From Pseudozyma flocculosa PF-1 (taxonomy: Eukaryota > Basidiomycota > Ustilaginomycetes > Ustilaginales > Ustilaginaceae): a DNA stretch of 64,000 nt. The stretch covers positions 861,759 to 925,758 of the forward strand of contig NW_006920869.1 of assembly GCF_000417875.1 (NCBI RefSeq), read 5' to 3'. Under the pieces are notes generated by a model that did no database searches, was not told where the DNA came from, and worked only from the letters and a program-made list of their open reading frames with translations. Numbering within the stretch: position 1 is the stretch's first letter; every line of letters starts with the position of its first letter. Below, one piece after another: positions 11,734-21,840 of the stretch. The translations under genes were made by a program, and so were the position numbers.

Positions 11734-13232
11734 CTACAGATGGCCGTCCTCAGCCGCCCTGACCGCGTGTGCCGCCGCCTCTCGGAAGTCGTCGTGGAAC
11801 GCAAACTCGAGACCGGACTCCCTCAGCTGTGCGCAGTGCAAGTTGCGGTGCAGGGCAAGAAGATGAGGGGGAGACGGCAGAGACGACGACAGTCAGCGCG
11901 CTGGCGGAGCAGACAATCTACTCCTCGAGCAGCCCTGGCAACGCGCTCGCTCACAGTTTTGGCCGCATCCTCGCTTCCCGTGCCCTTCATTCGGACGACG
12001 ATGGGCTTGCTGATGCCATTCTCCCGGACGGCGTCGACGATTCCCTGTGCCACGATGCTGTGCAGATCGGTTCGGCAAACGACAGCCAATCGTGCCCTCC
12101 TCATCGTCAGCTCCTGCTGCTCCTTGGCGCACGCGTGGACGGCAACTGCGGTGACGCCCAGTCATGCCGCCGCTGTTGCCGCTCAAACTCACTCGGTGCG
12201 CGTGATGCCGCCGAAGCAGTTTACAAAGATCGACTTGACCTCCGCCTGCCTGTTGAGGGTCTCGATGGCCAGCCTGGCATTCTGGCGGTTGGCGCCACCG
12301 CCCCCGTCGAGGAAGTTTGCAGGCCCGCCGCCGACGAGGTTGAGGCCGTCCATGGTCGCCATTGCGTTTCCCGCGCCGTAGCCGAAACAGCCGACCTTGC
12401 CGACTCGGGGCAACGTGGGCGGCAGGGGCAGGTAGAAGAGTCCGCCCTTTTCCGCCAGGCGCGTGTTGTCGTCGAGCGGTCGGGAGGCGTGGTAGGATTG
12501 CAAGAGGGGCTGGCGCGGCACGGAGAAGTCGTCGAATTCGAGGAACGGGTCGATGCTGCGTGGTCGCGGCAGGGTTGCGATGGCTATCAGAGAGGGGCAA
12601 TCGCGATGGAGCTGAGCGCAATGGAAGCAGGAGACGACTCACACTTCGACCTTGCCATTGGTCTGGGCCAGCTTGAAGGTGAACCAGAGCCCTTCGTGCC
12701 GGTCAAAGAGCTGCCAGAACCCGCGCAGTGTCTTCGCCACCTCTTGGTTAGTGGCGCTGTCAATGCCGAGCGACGCGACGAAGCGATCTGCCTCGACCTG
12801 ATCGAAGCTGTTCGTCGAGCTCGAGGGTATACTGATCTGCCGTACCTCGTCGGGCTTGTCTCTTCGCAGGGCCAGCAGCCCTAGCCCGCCCTGTCCGAGC
12901 TGTCCGCCTGCGCCATCGCGGCGGGAAGCAAGAGCGTGTGCCGGGGCAGCCGTGATGGACGGGCCAAAGAAGGATGCCTTCTGGACGGCGCCGGCATCGT
13001 GTGGCCAGGGTCGAGGGTCCCGGTCGGCCTGGATGAGCACGGCGAGAGATGCGTCGTTGTCGCGCGGACGGGATGTACCCCGGCTGATGAACACCGCGTC
13101 GAGCTCTTTGATGCCCGTCGCGGCGAGAAAGGAGGAAACGTCGGCTGGCTGGATGTGGAACCAGCGCCTGCCGACGGTTCGGATCGCTGCGACGAGCGGA
13201 CGGAGACGGGCCGGGGCGCCGAGCAGCGACAT
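11734..13232 (-). CDS. Succinyl-CoA ligase beta-subunit-like protein with degenerate ATP-grasp domain
   Basis: Four exons: 12643-13232, 12193-12555, 11955-12057 and 11734-11826; 382 aa, somewhat short for a eukaryotic beta subunit. Introns begin GTGAGT/GTGAGC and end CAG, and all phases match. A basic N-terminus (RLRPLVAAIRTVGRRWF) suggests mitochondrial import. The CoA-ligase half is well preserved: GYGAGNAMATMDG (256-267), ANFLDGGGGAN, FVNCFGGITRTDIVAQGIV (307-323) and VVRMKGTG. The N-terminal ATP-grasp half is not. I find no GGRGK-type nucleotide motif and no EINPL metal motif; the equivalent place reads LWFTFKLAQTNGKVEVIDP. It therefore may not bind nucleotide as canonical beta subunits do. 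It is divergent from, and probably co-expressed with, the alpha-like gene. Exon 1 could hide a model error, which RNA would settle. Confidence 0.85.
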
Positions 13233-13772
13233 GGTGTCGAATAAGCAAAGAGGAGCGCGGTGGATAGGTGGGCGATAGGCAATCGTGGGGTGTCGATGAG
13301 GGGACGAAAGAGAAGGGAGGGGGCAGCGAGCAGCAGGCAGCGGGCAAGCTCCAAAGCGCCAGAATGATGGCCACCGGCTGCCCCGTGCATCGCCGGCCAA
13401 AAGGCCGACTGGCGATCCGCTGCGGGCCAAAGACATACAGTGCGGGGTAAAAGCGCACCGACTTTTGCTATTGCCGAGCGCCGACGCCGGCGCCGCGCCA
13501 TCGCTGTCGCCACGGCAGCCCGGAATGATGCGCCCGGAGGCGTGTTGGGTCGGGGGCTGGCGGAGGGGGCAACAGGGCAGGCCAGGGCAGGGCAAGCAAG
13601 GCAAGGCAAGGCAAGCAGGGGATGCAGGCAGATGCAACGTCGTGGCTTCACATCACCTCTTCCGTCGCCGGCCGGACCGTAGACGACGTCCATCGTCAAC
13701 CACCTCGACCACCTCCCCGGCTACCCAACCACCGTCCCTCTGCTGCATAACTGGTGGACTTCAAGCCGTTCG
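13233..13772. promoter_or_regulatory. Shared divergent promoter of the ligase-like pair
   Basis: 540 bases between the beta-like and alpha-like starts. Holds a GGCAA-type iteration (about 13590-13615). No TATA box is evident. The head-to-head layout suggests joint regulation. Confidence 0.55.
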
Positions 13773-15100
13773 ATGACGTGGGTAACTCCACCATTACGGC
13801 CGCCCTCAATGATCCGGGCACGGGTCTCTGCCTCGCTGCAACGGCGCGCAGGTCCATCGCGGCGGCAAACGTTCAGCACCACGCCGCAACCTTCGTCGGC
13901 CGGATACGCTTCGACGCTGCGCAACCTCGCCGCCGGTCCGCACTCCAAGGTCATCGTCCAGGGGTTCACGGGCAAGGCCTCGACGGTGCACACAGCCATC
14001 TCAATGTCGATGGGCACCAACGTCGTCGGCGGGACCTCGCCGGGCAAGGGCGGACAGACGCACCTCGATCGGCCCGTCTTCAACTCGGTGCGCGAGGCCG
14101 TACAGGCATGCCAGCCGCACGCCTCTTCGGTCTTTGTCCCCCCCGCCCTGGCTGCCGGGGCGGTGCTCGAGGCCATCGAGGCTGAAGTGCCCTTGGTCGT
14201 CTGCGTCGCAGAAGGTCTGCCGGCAAAGGACCAGATGAAGGTGAGCATCGGGACGCACGCTGTCGGGTTCACCGCCGCCCTCTGCACCTCGCCGCCCTCA
14301 CTCACCGGCCGTTCGGGTCTCGCTCGTCTTTCTGCCCGTGCAGATCATGTCGGCGCTCCACAGCCAGAGCAAGACGAGGCTGCTGGGCGCCAACTCGCCC
14401 GGATACTGCAATCCAAGGGGATGTCGCATGGGCATCTCGCCCATGATCACCGCCGCTCCAGGGCCAGTAGCCATCGCCTCGCGCTCCGGCACCGTCTCCT
14501 ACGAGGCCAGCTGGGCCACAAAGCACCTCGGGCAGTCCTACATCCTCGGCCTCGGCGGCGACTTTTACCCGGGCACACGCACCGTCGAGGCGCTTGAGTT
14601 TTTCATGAACGACCAGGATACCAAAGGTGCGTCGTGGCTCGTGCCGGGATTCGACCGTCGTTGACTGCCAACCGCAGAAGAACGAATCGGCGCTGACAGA
14701 CCCACCCCTACCCTGCCCCGTTTCTCGTACACCGACGACAGCCATCATCCTCTGCGGCGAAGTGGGCGGCTCGATGGAGGAAGAAGTGTACGAGCTCCTC
14801 TCGTCCTCGTCCTGCCCTTACCGCCTGTCGCCCTCGTCAACCTCGCCGCGGCGCGAGGGCGATGCGACGCCCTTCATCAAGCCCATCGTCGGCTTCATGT
14901 CCGGCCTCGCGGTGCCGCCGGGCCAGACTTTCGGCCATGCAGGTGCCATCTGGAGGGACGGCATCCACTCTGCCCAGCAGAAGCAGGACCTCTGGCGGCG
15001 CGCCGGCATCCGCATCGCAGAGGCCATCGCCGACGTGGGCAGGCTGGTCGAGGAGGAGCTGCAGCTGCAGAAGCGCATGCTGGCCGGCGGGAATAAGTGA
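13773..15100 (+). CDS. Succinyl-CoA ligase alpha-subunit-like protein
   Basis: Three exons: 13773-14240, 14344-14626 and 14742-15100, 369 aa. An alternative start at 13809 gives a typical mitochondrial presequence (MIRARVSASLQRRAGPSRR). The Rossmann CoA-binding domain has VIVQGFTGKAST and the CoA-loop VVGGTSPGKGGQTHL. The ligase domain keeps the catalytic phospho-histidine in FGHAGAI (His316) and the supporting Glu in CGEVGG (Glu257). The family GPNCPG motif reads GANSPG here. A Ser/Arg/Pro-rich insertion of roughly 20 residues (about 271-291) separates these from VGFMSGLAVPPG. The protein is therefore likely able to carry phosphate on His, in contrast to its degenerate beta-like neighbour. 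It could be a paralogue of the TCA-cycle enzyme acting on another dicarboxylate (inference). Confidence 0.9.
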
Positions 15101-15318
15101 TTGGCGGGCATCCTAGCTCAGGAAGAGGCCCGAGGCAGGGTGGGACGACGGGGCGACGTTCCACCGGTGAGCGATTAGAGATGATTGATACGAGGGACGG
15201 CCGGTACTGATACAGCGAAGAGATGAAATGCGAATGCGTGCGCCGCAGAGCAGCCGCCGAGGGGGCCAGCTCGTTTCCGTGCAGGCGAGGGAAAGACGTG
15301 CGATGCCGTGACCTCGAT

Positions 15319-16279
15319 TCAGAAGAACTTGTTGGCCATCCTCTTGAGCAGGTCGATGCAGTATGGAATGTAGCTGAGCGAGTAGAGCGTGAAGGCCACG
15401 CTGCGGTGCCGAGCGAGATGGGCAAAGAGAGGCAAGATGAAAGTCGGGTGTCAGCAGAGCTCGACATGACCGCAACACACCAGCCGGCAGCCGCACTCAC
15501 TAGAGCACGACGACAAAGATGAGCGAGACGATCTGTCGAGGCGATGACGAGCAGGGGGAGCAGGCGCGCAGTCTCAGGATCGCGCATGGAGCTGGCACGC
15601 TCCAGCCCTCACATCACGCCCCTCTTCCCGCATACTCACCGCAGACCCGATCGCAAACGCCGATACCCAGACCATGATGAATGCGGCGATCATGGCTAAC
15701 GTAAAGGCGATGCGGACCTTCGCAAACATCTGCCGGAACTGCTTCATGAACCCGAGGAGGAACCCCGTGCCCGTCAGCGAGACGACGACGCCGACCGAGT
15801 AGAGGATGGCGAACGACACCAGCGAGCCGGTGAAGAGGAAGACGGAGCCCAGGATCGACATGACGAAGCCGATGCCCAGGCTGCGAGGGGCGAGGGACGG
15901 AGGGGGGAGGTGGGGGGGGGAGGGGGGGGGGCGGTGGAGGNNNNNNNNNNNNNNNNNNNNGGNTNGNGGNNGGGGGGGGGGGATCGGTAGGATGGACGAG
16001 TCGTCAGCGGGCCATGCCCGGTCGTGGGGTCGCGCGGGTGGCTCTGTGTCTGAGACGGGCGCGCAGGACCGTCACTCACCATGCTCCGAATCCAATCATC
16101 CTCTGCTGCCGCGTCAGATCGATGCCGAGCTTCTTGGAAAAGGCGTCGTTCTCGCCGGTCAGCTCGCCGCCCAGGTTCTTGACCTGGTTGGTGTCCATAT
16201 TGATCCAGCGCGAGGCGCCAGTGCCCGCGAAGGCACCGCCGCCGCCGCCGCTGCCACCGCCAGGGAGCCAGGATGACAT
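15319..16279 (-). CDS. SFT2: SFT2-family vesicle transport protein
   Basis: Four exons: 16080-16279, 15640-15880, 15501-15532 (only 32 nt) and 15319-15400; 184 aa. Sft2 is a four-helix Golgi/endosome membrane protein that helps fusion of retrograde vesicles at the Golgi. A Gly-rich cytosolic N-terminus is followed by LTRQQRMIGFGACLGIGF and hydrophobic helices (SLVSFAILYSVGVVVSL, IAFTLAMIAAFIMVWVSAF, IVSLIFVVVLYVAFTLYSL). The end SYIPYCIDLLKRMANKFF is typical. The phase works at every junction, including the micro-exon. The assembly gap at 15941-15971 falls inside intron 1, so the protein is complete. Confidence 0.93.
15941..15971. other. Assembly gap within a poly-G tract
   Basis: Twenty Ns followed by scattered Ns inside long G runs (about 15900-15982). 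The true length is unknown. It lies in SFT2 intron 1. Confidence 0.95.
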
Positions 16280-16927
16280 GGTCTCGGAGCGGTTGGAACG
16301 GTAGGTAGGGAACGGTTATGAGCCTCGAGAGCCAGGTGGAGCTCAAGTCAACTTCGAGATCCGGGAGTAGGCAGAGAGGTCCGGGCGCCCAGAAAGGTCG
16401 TGAGAGTTCGTCAAGGGGCGGCGAGTCGGATGCCTCGTTCGTGAAGGGGTGAGAAACTTCGGCGGCTGTGGTGATGGTGTTGGTGGTCGCGATGATCAGG
16501 GCAAGCGCGAGAGCGAGAGGCGAGAGACGTAGGGATGCAGACAGCGGGCCGAGCTGCATCGCTTCGAAAAAGTCGAAAGGGGGGCCCGGGCGGTGCTGGC
16601 TGGCAGCGGTGGGCGCTTCCCTCGGCACGCACGCCGGCCAAGCAGAAGCAAGGCAGCTGAAGCGCGCTTCGCGGGCGGGCCACCCGCCAGGCCGGGTCAG
16701 GCTGGCGTGTTAACTAGGCTAGGGTCCGGGTCCGGGTGCCCTTTCGCAGGCGGCTCTGCTTCTTGGCGCAGCCCCACTGCGCGGACCTCGATACGCTGCC
16801 ACCTATTGGTCGCGTCAGGCATCATCGGCGAACAGAGAGGAGGTGCTGATCCCCGAGAGACGGGATCCATTCACATCTTTCCGTCGTGACCTCGTCTTTC
16901 TAGGCTTCTACAGGCAACGGCGCAGCT
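16280..16927. other. Intergenic region between SFT2 start and CoA-transferase stop
   Basis: About 650 bases with the SFT2 promoter and the CoA-transferase 3' UTR. No gene seen. Confidence 0.5.
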
Positions 16928-18539
16928 TCACTGCCCGATGGCACCCTTCCTTCTGAGCTCCTCGACCGCCTTCCTGCTGAGCCCGAGCTCCTGCTCGAGC
17001 ACCTCGTCGGTGTGCTGGCCCAGCACGGGCGGGGGGCGGGTGACCTTCATCTTGCCCTTGCCGTACGTCACGGCGGGCGAGAGGATCTTGATGCTGCCGG
17101 CCCTCGGATGCTCGACCGTCGTCACGACCTTGCGCGCCTTGGCCTGCGGATGCTCGTCAAACGTGCCACGGATGTTGCGGATCGGCGCGGCGGGGATGCG
17201 ACCCCTGATCTCGTCGATCCAGTGCTGGATCGGCTGCGTCGAGAAGAGCTGGTCCAGCAGCGGGATCAGCGTGCCCCGGTTGGCCACTCGCGCTTGGTTG
17301 GTCGCATACAGCGGCGACTCGGCCAGGTCCGGCCGGCCCAGCACGCCGCACAGGAGCTTGAACTGGCCATCGTTGCCAGCACCCACCATGATGCGTCCAT
17401 CGGCGGCGCTGAAGCTGTTTTAGTGGCAAGGGAGTCGGGAGGCGGCGGTCCGCGGCGGCAACACGTGTCAGAAGGAAGAGGCGTGCGTCGCCGAGCCAAC
17501 TCTCTCGTGAACGTGCATCGACTCACGTCTGGTAGGGCGCGATGCTCGGGTGAGCATCTCCGTGCCGCGAGGCCTCCTGTCCGGCGATGAGGTAGTTGCT
17601 CGCGATGTTGGCGAGCGAAGCAATCTGCGACTCGAACAGTGTCGCGTCGATGTGGACGCCCTGGCCCGTCTGGGCTCGGCCGATAATGGCGGCCATGATG
17701 GCGCCGTGGACGTAGAGGCCCGTCGTGAGGTCGGTCAGCGCGACACCCACCTTGACGGGCGGACGATCGGGCTCGCCGGTGATGTGCATCAGACCCGCAT
17801 CGGCGGCGACAATGACGTCGTAGCCGGCGTTGGCAGAGTAGGGCCCCGTCTGGCCGTAGCCGGTCAGCGATGCATAGATGATGTCGGGCTTGACCCGCTT
17901 GAAGTCGTCGTACCCGAGGCCCATGGACGCCAGCTTTCCCGGGAGGTAGTTTTCCACGACGACGTCGGCCTTTTTGGCGAGGTCGTAGAGGATCTGCTTG
18001 CCCTCCTTGGACTTGAGGTCGACGGTGATGCTGCGCTTGGAGCGGTTGACGCTGAGGAAGTAGGCCGACTCGGGAGGCAGGCTGCTCCAGTAGTCTTCCT
18101 TGCCCTCGGGTGCCTTGAGCGGCTTATCGGCATCGGGCTCCGCAAAGGGAGGGCCCCAAGACCGCGTGTCGTCGCCGCCCTTTGGATGCTCGACCTTGAT
18201 GACGTCGGCGCCCAGGTCGGCCAGCAGCATGGTGCAGTAAGGTCCGGCGAGGACTCTGGTGAGGTCGAGGATGCGGATGCCCTTGAGCGGCGGAGGTATC
18301 GAGGCTTCCGATGGTGCCGTGGCATCTTCGCCTTGCGCTGTTCCGCTACCGAGCGACTTGGCCGCGCTGGTCGAGGAGAGCAGCCTGACGGCGGCGGAGG
18401 GAATCGGCCGTGGAGGTTGAGAGGCGCAGCGATGTGCCAAGGTCGACATCGCCTTTGTCGAGACCCGCCGCACTGGGCCGCTCCGAGCCTGGGCCAATGG
18501 AATGGCCCATCGACTGGCGAGGCTGCGTAGGGCCGACAT
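16928..18539 (-). CDS. CaiB/BaiF (class III) CoA-transferase, succinyl-CoA:glutarate type (SUGCT-like)
   Basis: Two exons: 17527-18539 and 16928-17414, 499 aa. Class III CoA-transferases move CoA between carboxylic acids through an aspartyl-CoA intermediate. The closest family I recognise is mammalian SUGCT, a mitochondrial enzyme that converts glutarate to glutaryl-CoA with succinyl-CoA as donor. Seen: an Arg/Ser-rich presequence of about 80 residues, [28 protein letters not shown], the [11 protein letters not shown] segment, and the catalytic Asp241 in AGYDVIV after GYGQTGPY. Exon 2 gives the conserved [13 protein letters not shown] and [15 protein letters not shown] chose the ATG at 18539 because the upstream frame is Pro/Arg-rich without similarity. 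It is divergent from the nitronate monooxygenase gene. Confidence 0.93.
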
Positions 18540-19275
18540 TTGCGTCGGCAGATCAAGGTGCGAGGCGTGCGGAGATGTCGGTGCTGACGCCGTCACTGGG
18601 CGAGGCTCCCGAAGGGTTCCCGAAGATTGCTTCCGGAGGAAAGCGAGCGGTGACGGCCGACGAGATCGTCTGAGGTGACGGCGGAGATACCAGGAGGGGA
18701 CGCTGATGGAGGGAGGGGCGCGGTGCAGACGAAAGGGGATGTCGGGGCGATGAAAGGAGCGAAGGGCTCGGGTGAGGCCAGAGAGTGGAAGCAGGTGCTC
18801 GCGCGGTGAGAGTCGGAAGAGTTGGAGGCGGTCCAAGCGGATCGGCAACTCAACAGCCCGAGGTCGGCTGGCTCAAGGGCGCGGAAAAGTGCGGGGAAGG
18901 CCACAAGCAGGCCCGGGCAGGCCAGCCAGGCAGGCATGGCATGGCGTGGCGTGGCATGGCATGGCATGGCAGACGAAGTGGCCTGCCGCCTCTTCTCGGT
19001 CCAAGGCGGCCTTAGTTCGCGCCCGCCGGCTGGCCGCCTTGGACACCTCCACTCCGCTTCTTGCTTCACATGGGCGGGCCTGCTGCTGTTGGCTTGCTGG
19101 TTCCTCCTTCCTACCTGCCTACCTACCTCTACCCACCCCGAGTACAAAAGGCGCCCTCCCCCTGCTAGACTCTACCTCTCGAACGGCCACCGATCCCCGC
19201 CATCGAGCACTGCTATACATAGCTGCAGACCCCGACCAACCTTCATTGCATCCCCACCGGGCGCCAAAAGGAACC
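18540..19275. promoter_or_regulatory. Divergent promoter region CoA-transferase / nitronate monooxygenase
   Basis: 736 bases between the two start codons. Contains the pentamer array listed separately and pyrimidine-rich sequence before the ATG at 19276. Confidence 0.5.
18936..18970. repeat. (RTGGC)7 pentanucleotide tandem array
   Basis: Seven consecutive five-base units, ATGGC or GTGGC, in the divergent promoter region. Confidence 0.85.
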
Positions 19276-20561
19276 ATGGTACCGCGCATCACCACGCCTC
19301 TGACCAGGCTGCTGCCGTCAACGACGACCCCAGTCGTGCTGGGCGCCATGGCTAACGCATCCGGCGGCGATCTGGCCGGCGCTGTCTCGCGAGCGGGCGG
19401 CTTCGGCTTCATCGGCGCGGGCTACTACTCCCCAGAGACGCTGCGGGACGAGGTTGACAAGGCCTACCGGCAGATTGGCGTCGTCAACCGCGAGTCGCTG
19501 GCCCAGAAGCGCGAGCGAGCCAACCTTGGCATCGGCATCCTCACTTGGAGGCTCACCGAGCTCGACCAGGGAAGCAAACCGCCGCTCGAAGGACAGGATC
19601 CGATGCCGTCGGCATCGTCGTCAAAGGCGATGGCGCTCGTCGACGAAATGCTGCGGGCGCGTCCAAAGGCCGTCTGGCTCAGCTTTGGAGACGAGCAGGA
19701 ACTCGTTGGATGGACCCGCCGCATCCGCCGGCGGGACCGCGAACTCAACCCGGACCTCGACGTCAAAGGCGACCAGAGCCTGCTCCTCTTTGTCATGGTA
19801 GGAAGGGAGGCCGAGCTCGCCTGTGCCGTCGAAGGCTGCGGCGCAGACGTCCTCATTGCACAGGGTAAGCGTCCGCCACATCGGTTCGGACCCCCGTCGA
19901 TCTCCGTACTCCCGCTGACGATTCGCGCGACGACGGTCTGATTGCAGGCAACGAGGCGGGCGGCCATGGTCACTCCGAGTCGCCGCCCCTAAGCGCCATC
20001 ATTGCCGCGGTGCAGGAGAAGCTACCGTCGCTCAAGCCGACCAATGCTGCCGGCACGATGCCGCCGCTGCTGGGGGCGGGAGGCCTGTCTGGCGGGCGCT
20101 CGCTCGCATCGTTGCTGGCGCAGGGCTGTGCCGGCGGCGTCTACGGCACGCGCTTCCTGCTCACGCCCGAGGCCCAGTACTCGGACCTGCAAAAGGAGCT
20201 GCTGGCGAGGTCCAAGAGCGACGACACCAAGCGGACGCGCGCGTTTGACGACGCCCGGGGCACGCTCGGCTGGCCCGCGGGCGTCGATGGCCGCGGCATC
20301 AACAACCTCACCGTGGCCGACTACGAAAAGGACATGGAGATGGAGAAGGAGCAGAGCGACAGGGCAAAGGAGGGCGTGGCGAGGAGGATGGAGCGCTACA
20401 AGCAGGCGGCGAGCGAGGCCGACGTCGAGAGGCTCGTCATCTGGTCGGGCACGGGTGTCGGAGGCATGGACAGGATCATGCCGGCCGCCGAAGTCGTCGA
20501 CGAAATCACCCGAGACGCGGTCGAGGCGATCCAGCAGGCGCACAGCTACGTCGTGGCCTAG
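19276..20561 (+). CDS. Nitronate monooxygenase (2-nitropropane dioxygenase family)
   Basis: Two exons: 19276-19864 and 19948-20561, 400 aa. These FMN enzymes oxidise alkyl nitronates, such as propionate-3-nitronate, to carbonyl compounds and nitrite. Seen: the TIM-barrel start PLTRLLPSTTTPVVLGAMANASGGDLA, GGFGFIGAGYYSPETLRDEV and KAVWLSFGD. The FMN/active-site motif QGNEAGGHGH spans the exon junction, which confirms the splice. LLGAGGLSGGRSLASLLAQGCAGGVYGTRFL is the phosphate-binding strand. The C-terminal 110 residues form a charged helix-rich tail. No targeting signal is obvious. Nitronate toxins such as 3-nitropropionate block succinate dehydrogenase, so neighbouring succinyl-CoA-related genes may be more than coincidence (speculative). 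Confidence 0.93.
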
Positions 20562-20649
20562 GTTCGTCAGCAAGCAGTCTATCCTTTGCTTAGGCAGAGT
20601 GTCCATAGAGAGCGCTATTTCGCCACGGCTTGCTCTGTTTCCCCTTCCC

Positions 20650-21004
20650 TCAATCGACCGGCCGCGACTGCTGGTCCGACTGCTGCCCGCCCGACGCGGT
20701 TGGAGGTGCTACGTCGCCCGAAGACGCTGCTGCTGACGGTTGCTGGTGGTCTGGAGCGCCGTGCTGCTCTTCTGCGGCCTTGTTCTTTTCGATGTTGGCC
20801 GCATTCTGGGCGTATTTGCTGCGGCGCGTCAGCAGGCAAGGGGGTCGAAGTGATCCGCCGTTTTCGGTGCTGTCAGCCTCGACGTGTGACGCTGGTCCGG
20901 CTCGACGAGCCGCCCTGCGCCACTCACCCTTTGAGGAACTGCGTCTCTCGGTTGACGGCATCGAGGTTGACGGTGCCGTCGGGGTTCTTGAGGATGCGGG
21001 GCAT
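20650..21004 (-). CDS. Small unknown protein, 81 aa
   Basis: Two exons: 20928-21004 and 20650-20818, with a GTGAGT donor and CAG acceptor. The splice joins a 26-residue start (MPRILKNPDGTVNLDAVNRE...) to KYAQNAANIEKNKAAEE and then a Ser/Gln/Pro/Ala-rich tail. I do not recognise the family. The N-terminus looks like a conserved coding exon, whereas the alternative unspliced frame from 21069 gives Thr/Ser/Arg-rich sequence with no structure. No signal peptide or transmembrane helix. It is tail-to-tail with the nitronate monooxygenase, only 88 bases away. The call rests on splice logic alone. Confidence 0.6.
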
Positions 21005-21840
21005 GGCGTGCGTTTGTCGGGCGTGGCGACGGCGGAGGTGGTTGTGGTGGTGGTGTTGGTGCCGATCAACGATGTGGGACGAGGCGGCCGCTCTTCCTCC
21101 GGGTCATCCCCGCGAGCGTGGCTTGCTCGAGATGGACGGCCGTGCGTCCACCGAGAGGCCGAGGATGGGGGAGAGGAGGCGGCGCTGCATCTGCATGCGC
21201 ATGTGTGGAGGTGATTTGGGACGAGGCGCTCGCCTGACGGTCAGGCGGGGTGACGCAAGCAAGCCACCGAAAGCCAGGCGAGCCAGCAGAGCGGCCACAA
21301 GACCGGCGTTGCGGATGGACGCTCTCCGAACCAACCGAAAAAGGGGGGGGTTGGGGCCACGCCCGTCCGTCGAGGCGGGCGAGTCGAGGCGAAAGGCGGT
21401 GCCCAAAGCGGCGGGCGCTGCTTGCCGATGCCTCACTCGCTCGCTCGCTCGCCCCGAGCAGCCAGCCCGCCTGGGGCACCAGCGCGGCCTGCCCTTCTGC
21501 CTGCCTGCTTGTCTTTGCCTCATCTGACAGCCCCTCGCTGCGATCGCCTAGCAGCTTGGCCTGGCAGCTGGCCAGCCTGGACCCCTTTCTACCCCGCCCA
21601 GCCTCGCCCCCTTATCAGCCCGCCAGCTTGCCCGGGCTTGGCCTTGCCATCCGACCATCATCCTTCCCCCCAACCGACGACGACGACGCTCTTAGCTGAA
21701 TCGCCGTCTCCGTACCTCTGACATCCCTTTCGGCACTTTCTGCCTCTACCTTCACCAGGCACCCAACGACGACGGTGCCGCACGCCACCTGGCCCGCTTT
21801 CTACCCATTTTCTTCGCCACCCGACCGACGTACGGCAACG
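21005..21840. other. Divergent intergenic region upstream of the carboxypeptidase
   Basis: 836 bases with the promoters of the 81-aa protein gene and the carboxypeptidase. Rich in GCCTGCC/GCTCGCTCGCTC iterations. No gene seen. Confidence 0.5.

Noticed and set aside
13585..13625. Short tandem iterations that might be a CRISPR-like array
   Set aside because: Units of 5 bases without spacers; a simple repeat in a eukaryotic genome.
20650..21069. Unspliced 139-aa version of the small protein from the ATG at 21069
   Set aside because: Gives Thr/Ser/Arg low complexity upstream; the spliced model uses consensus sites and a conserved-looking first exon.
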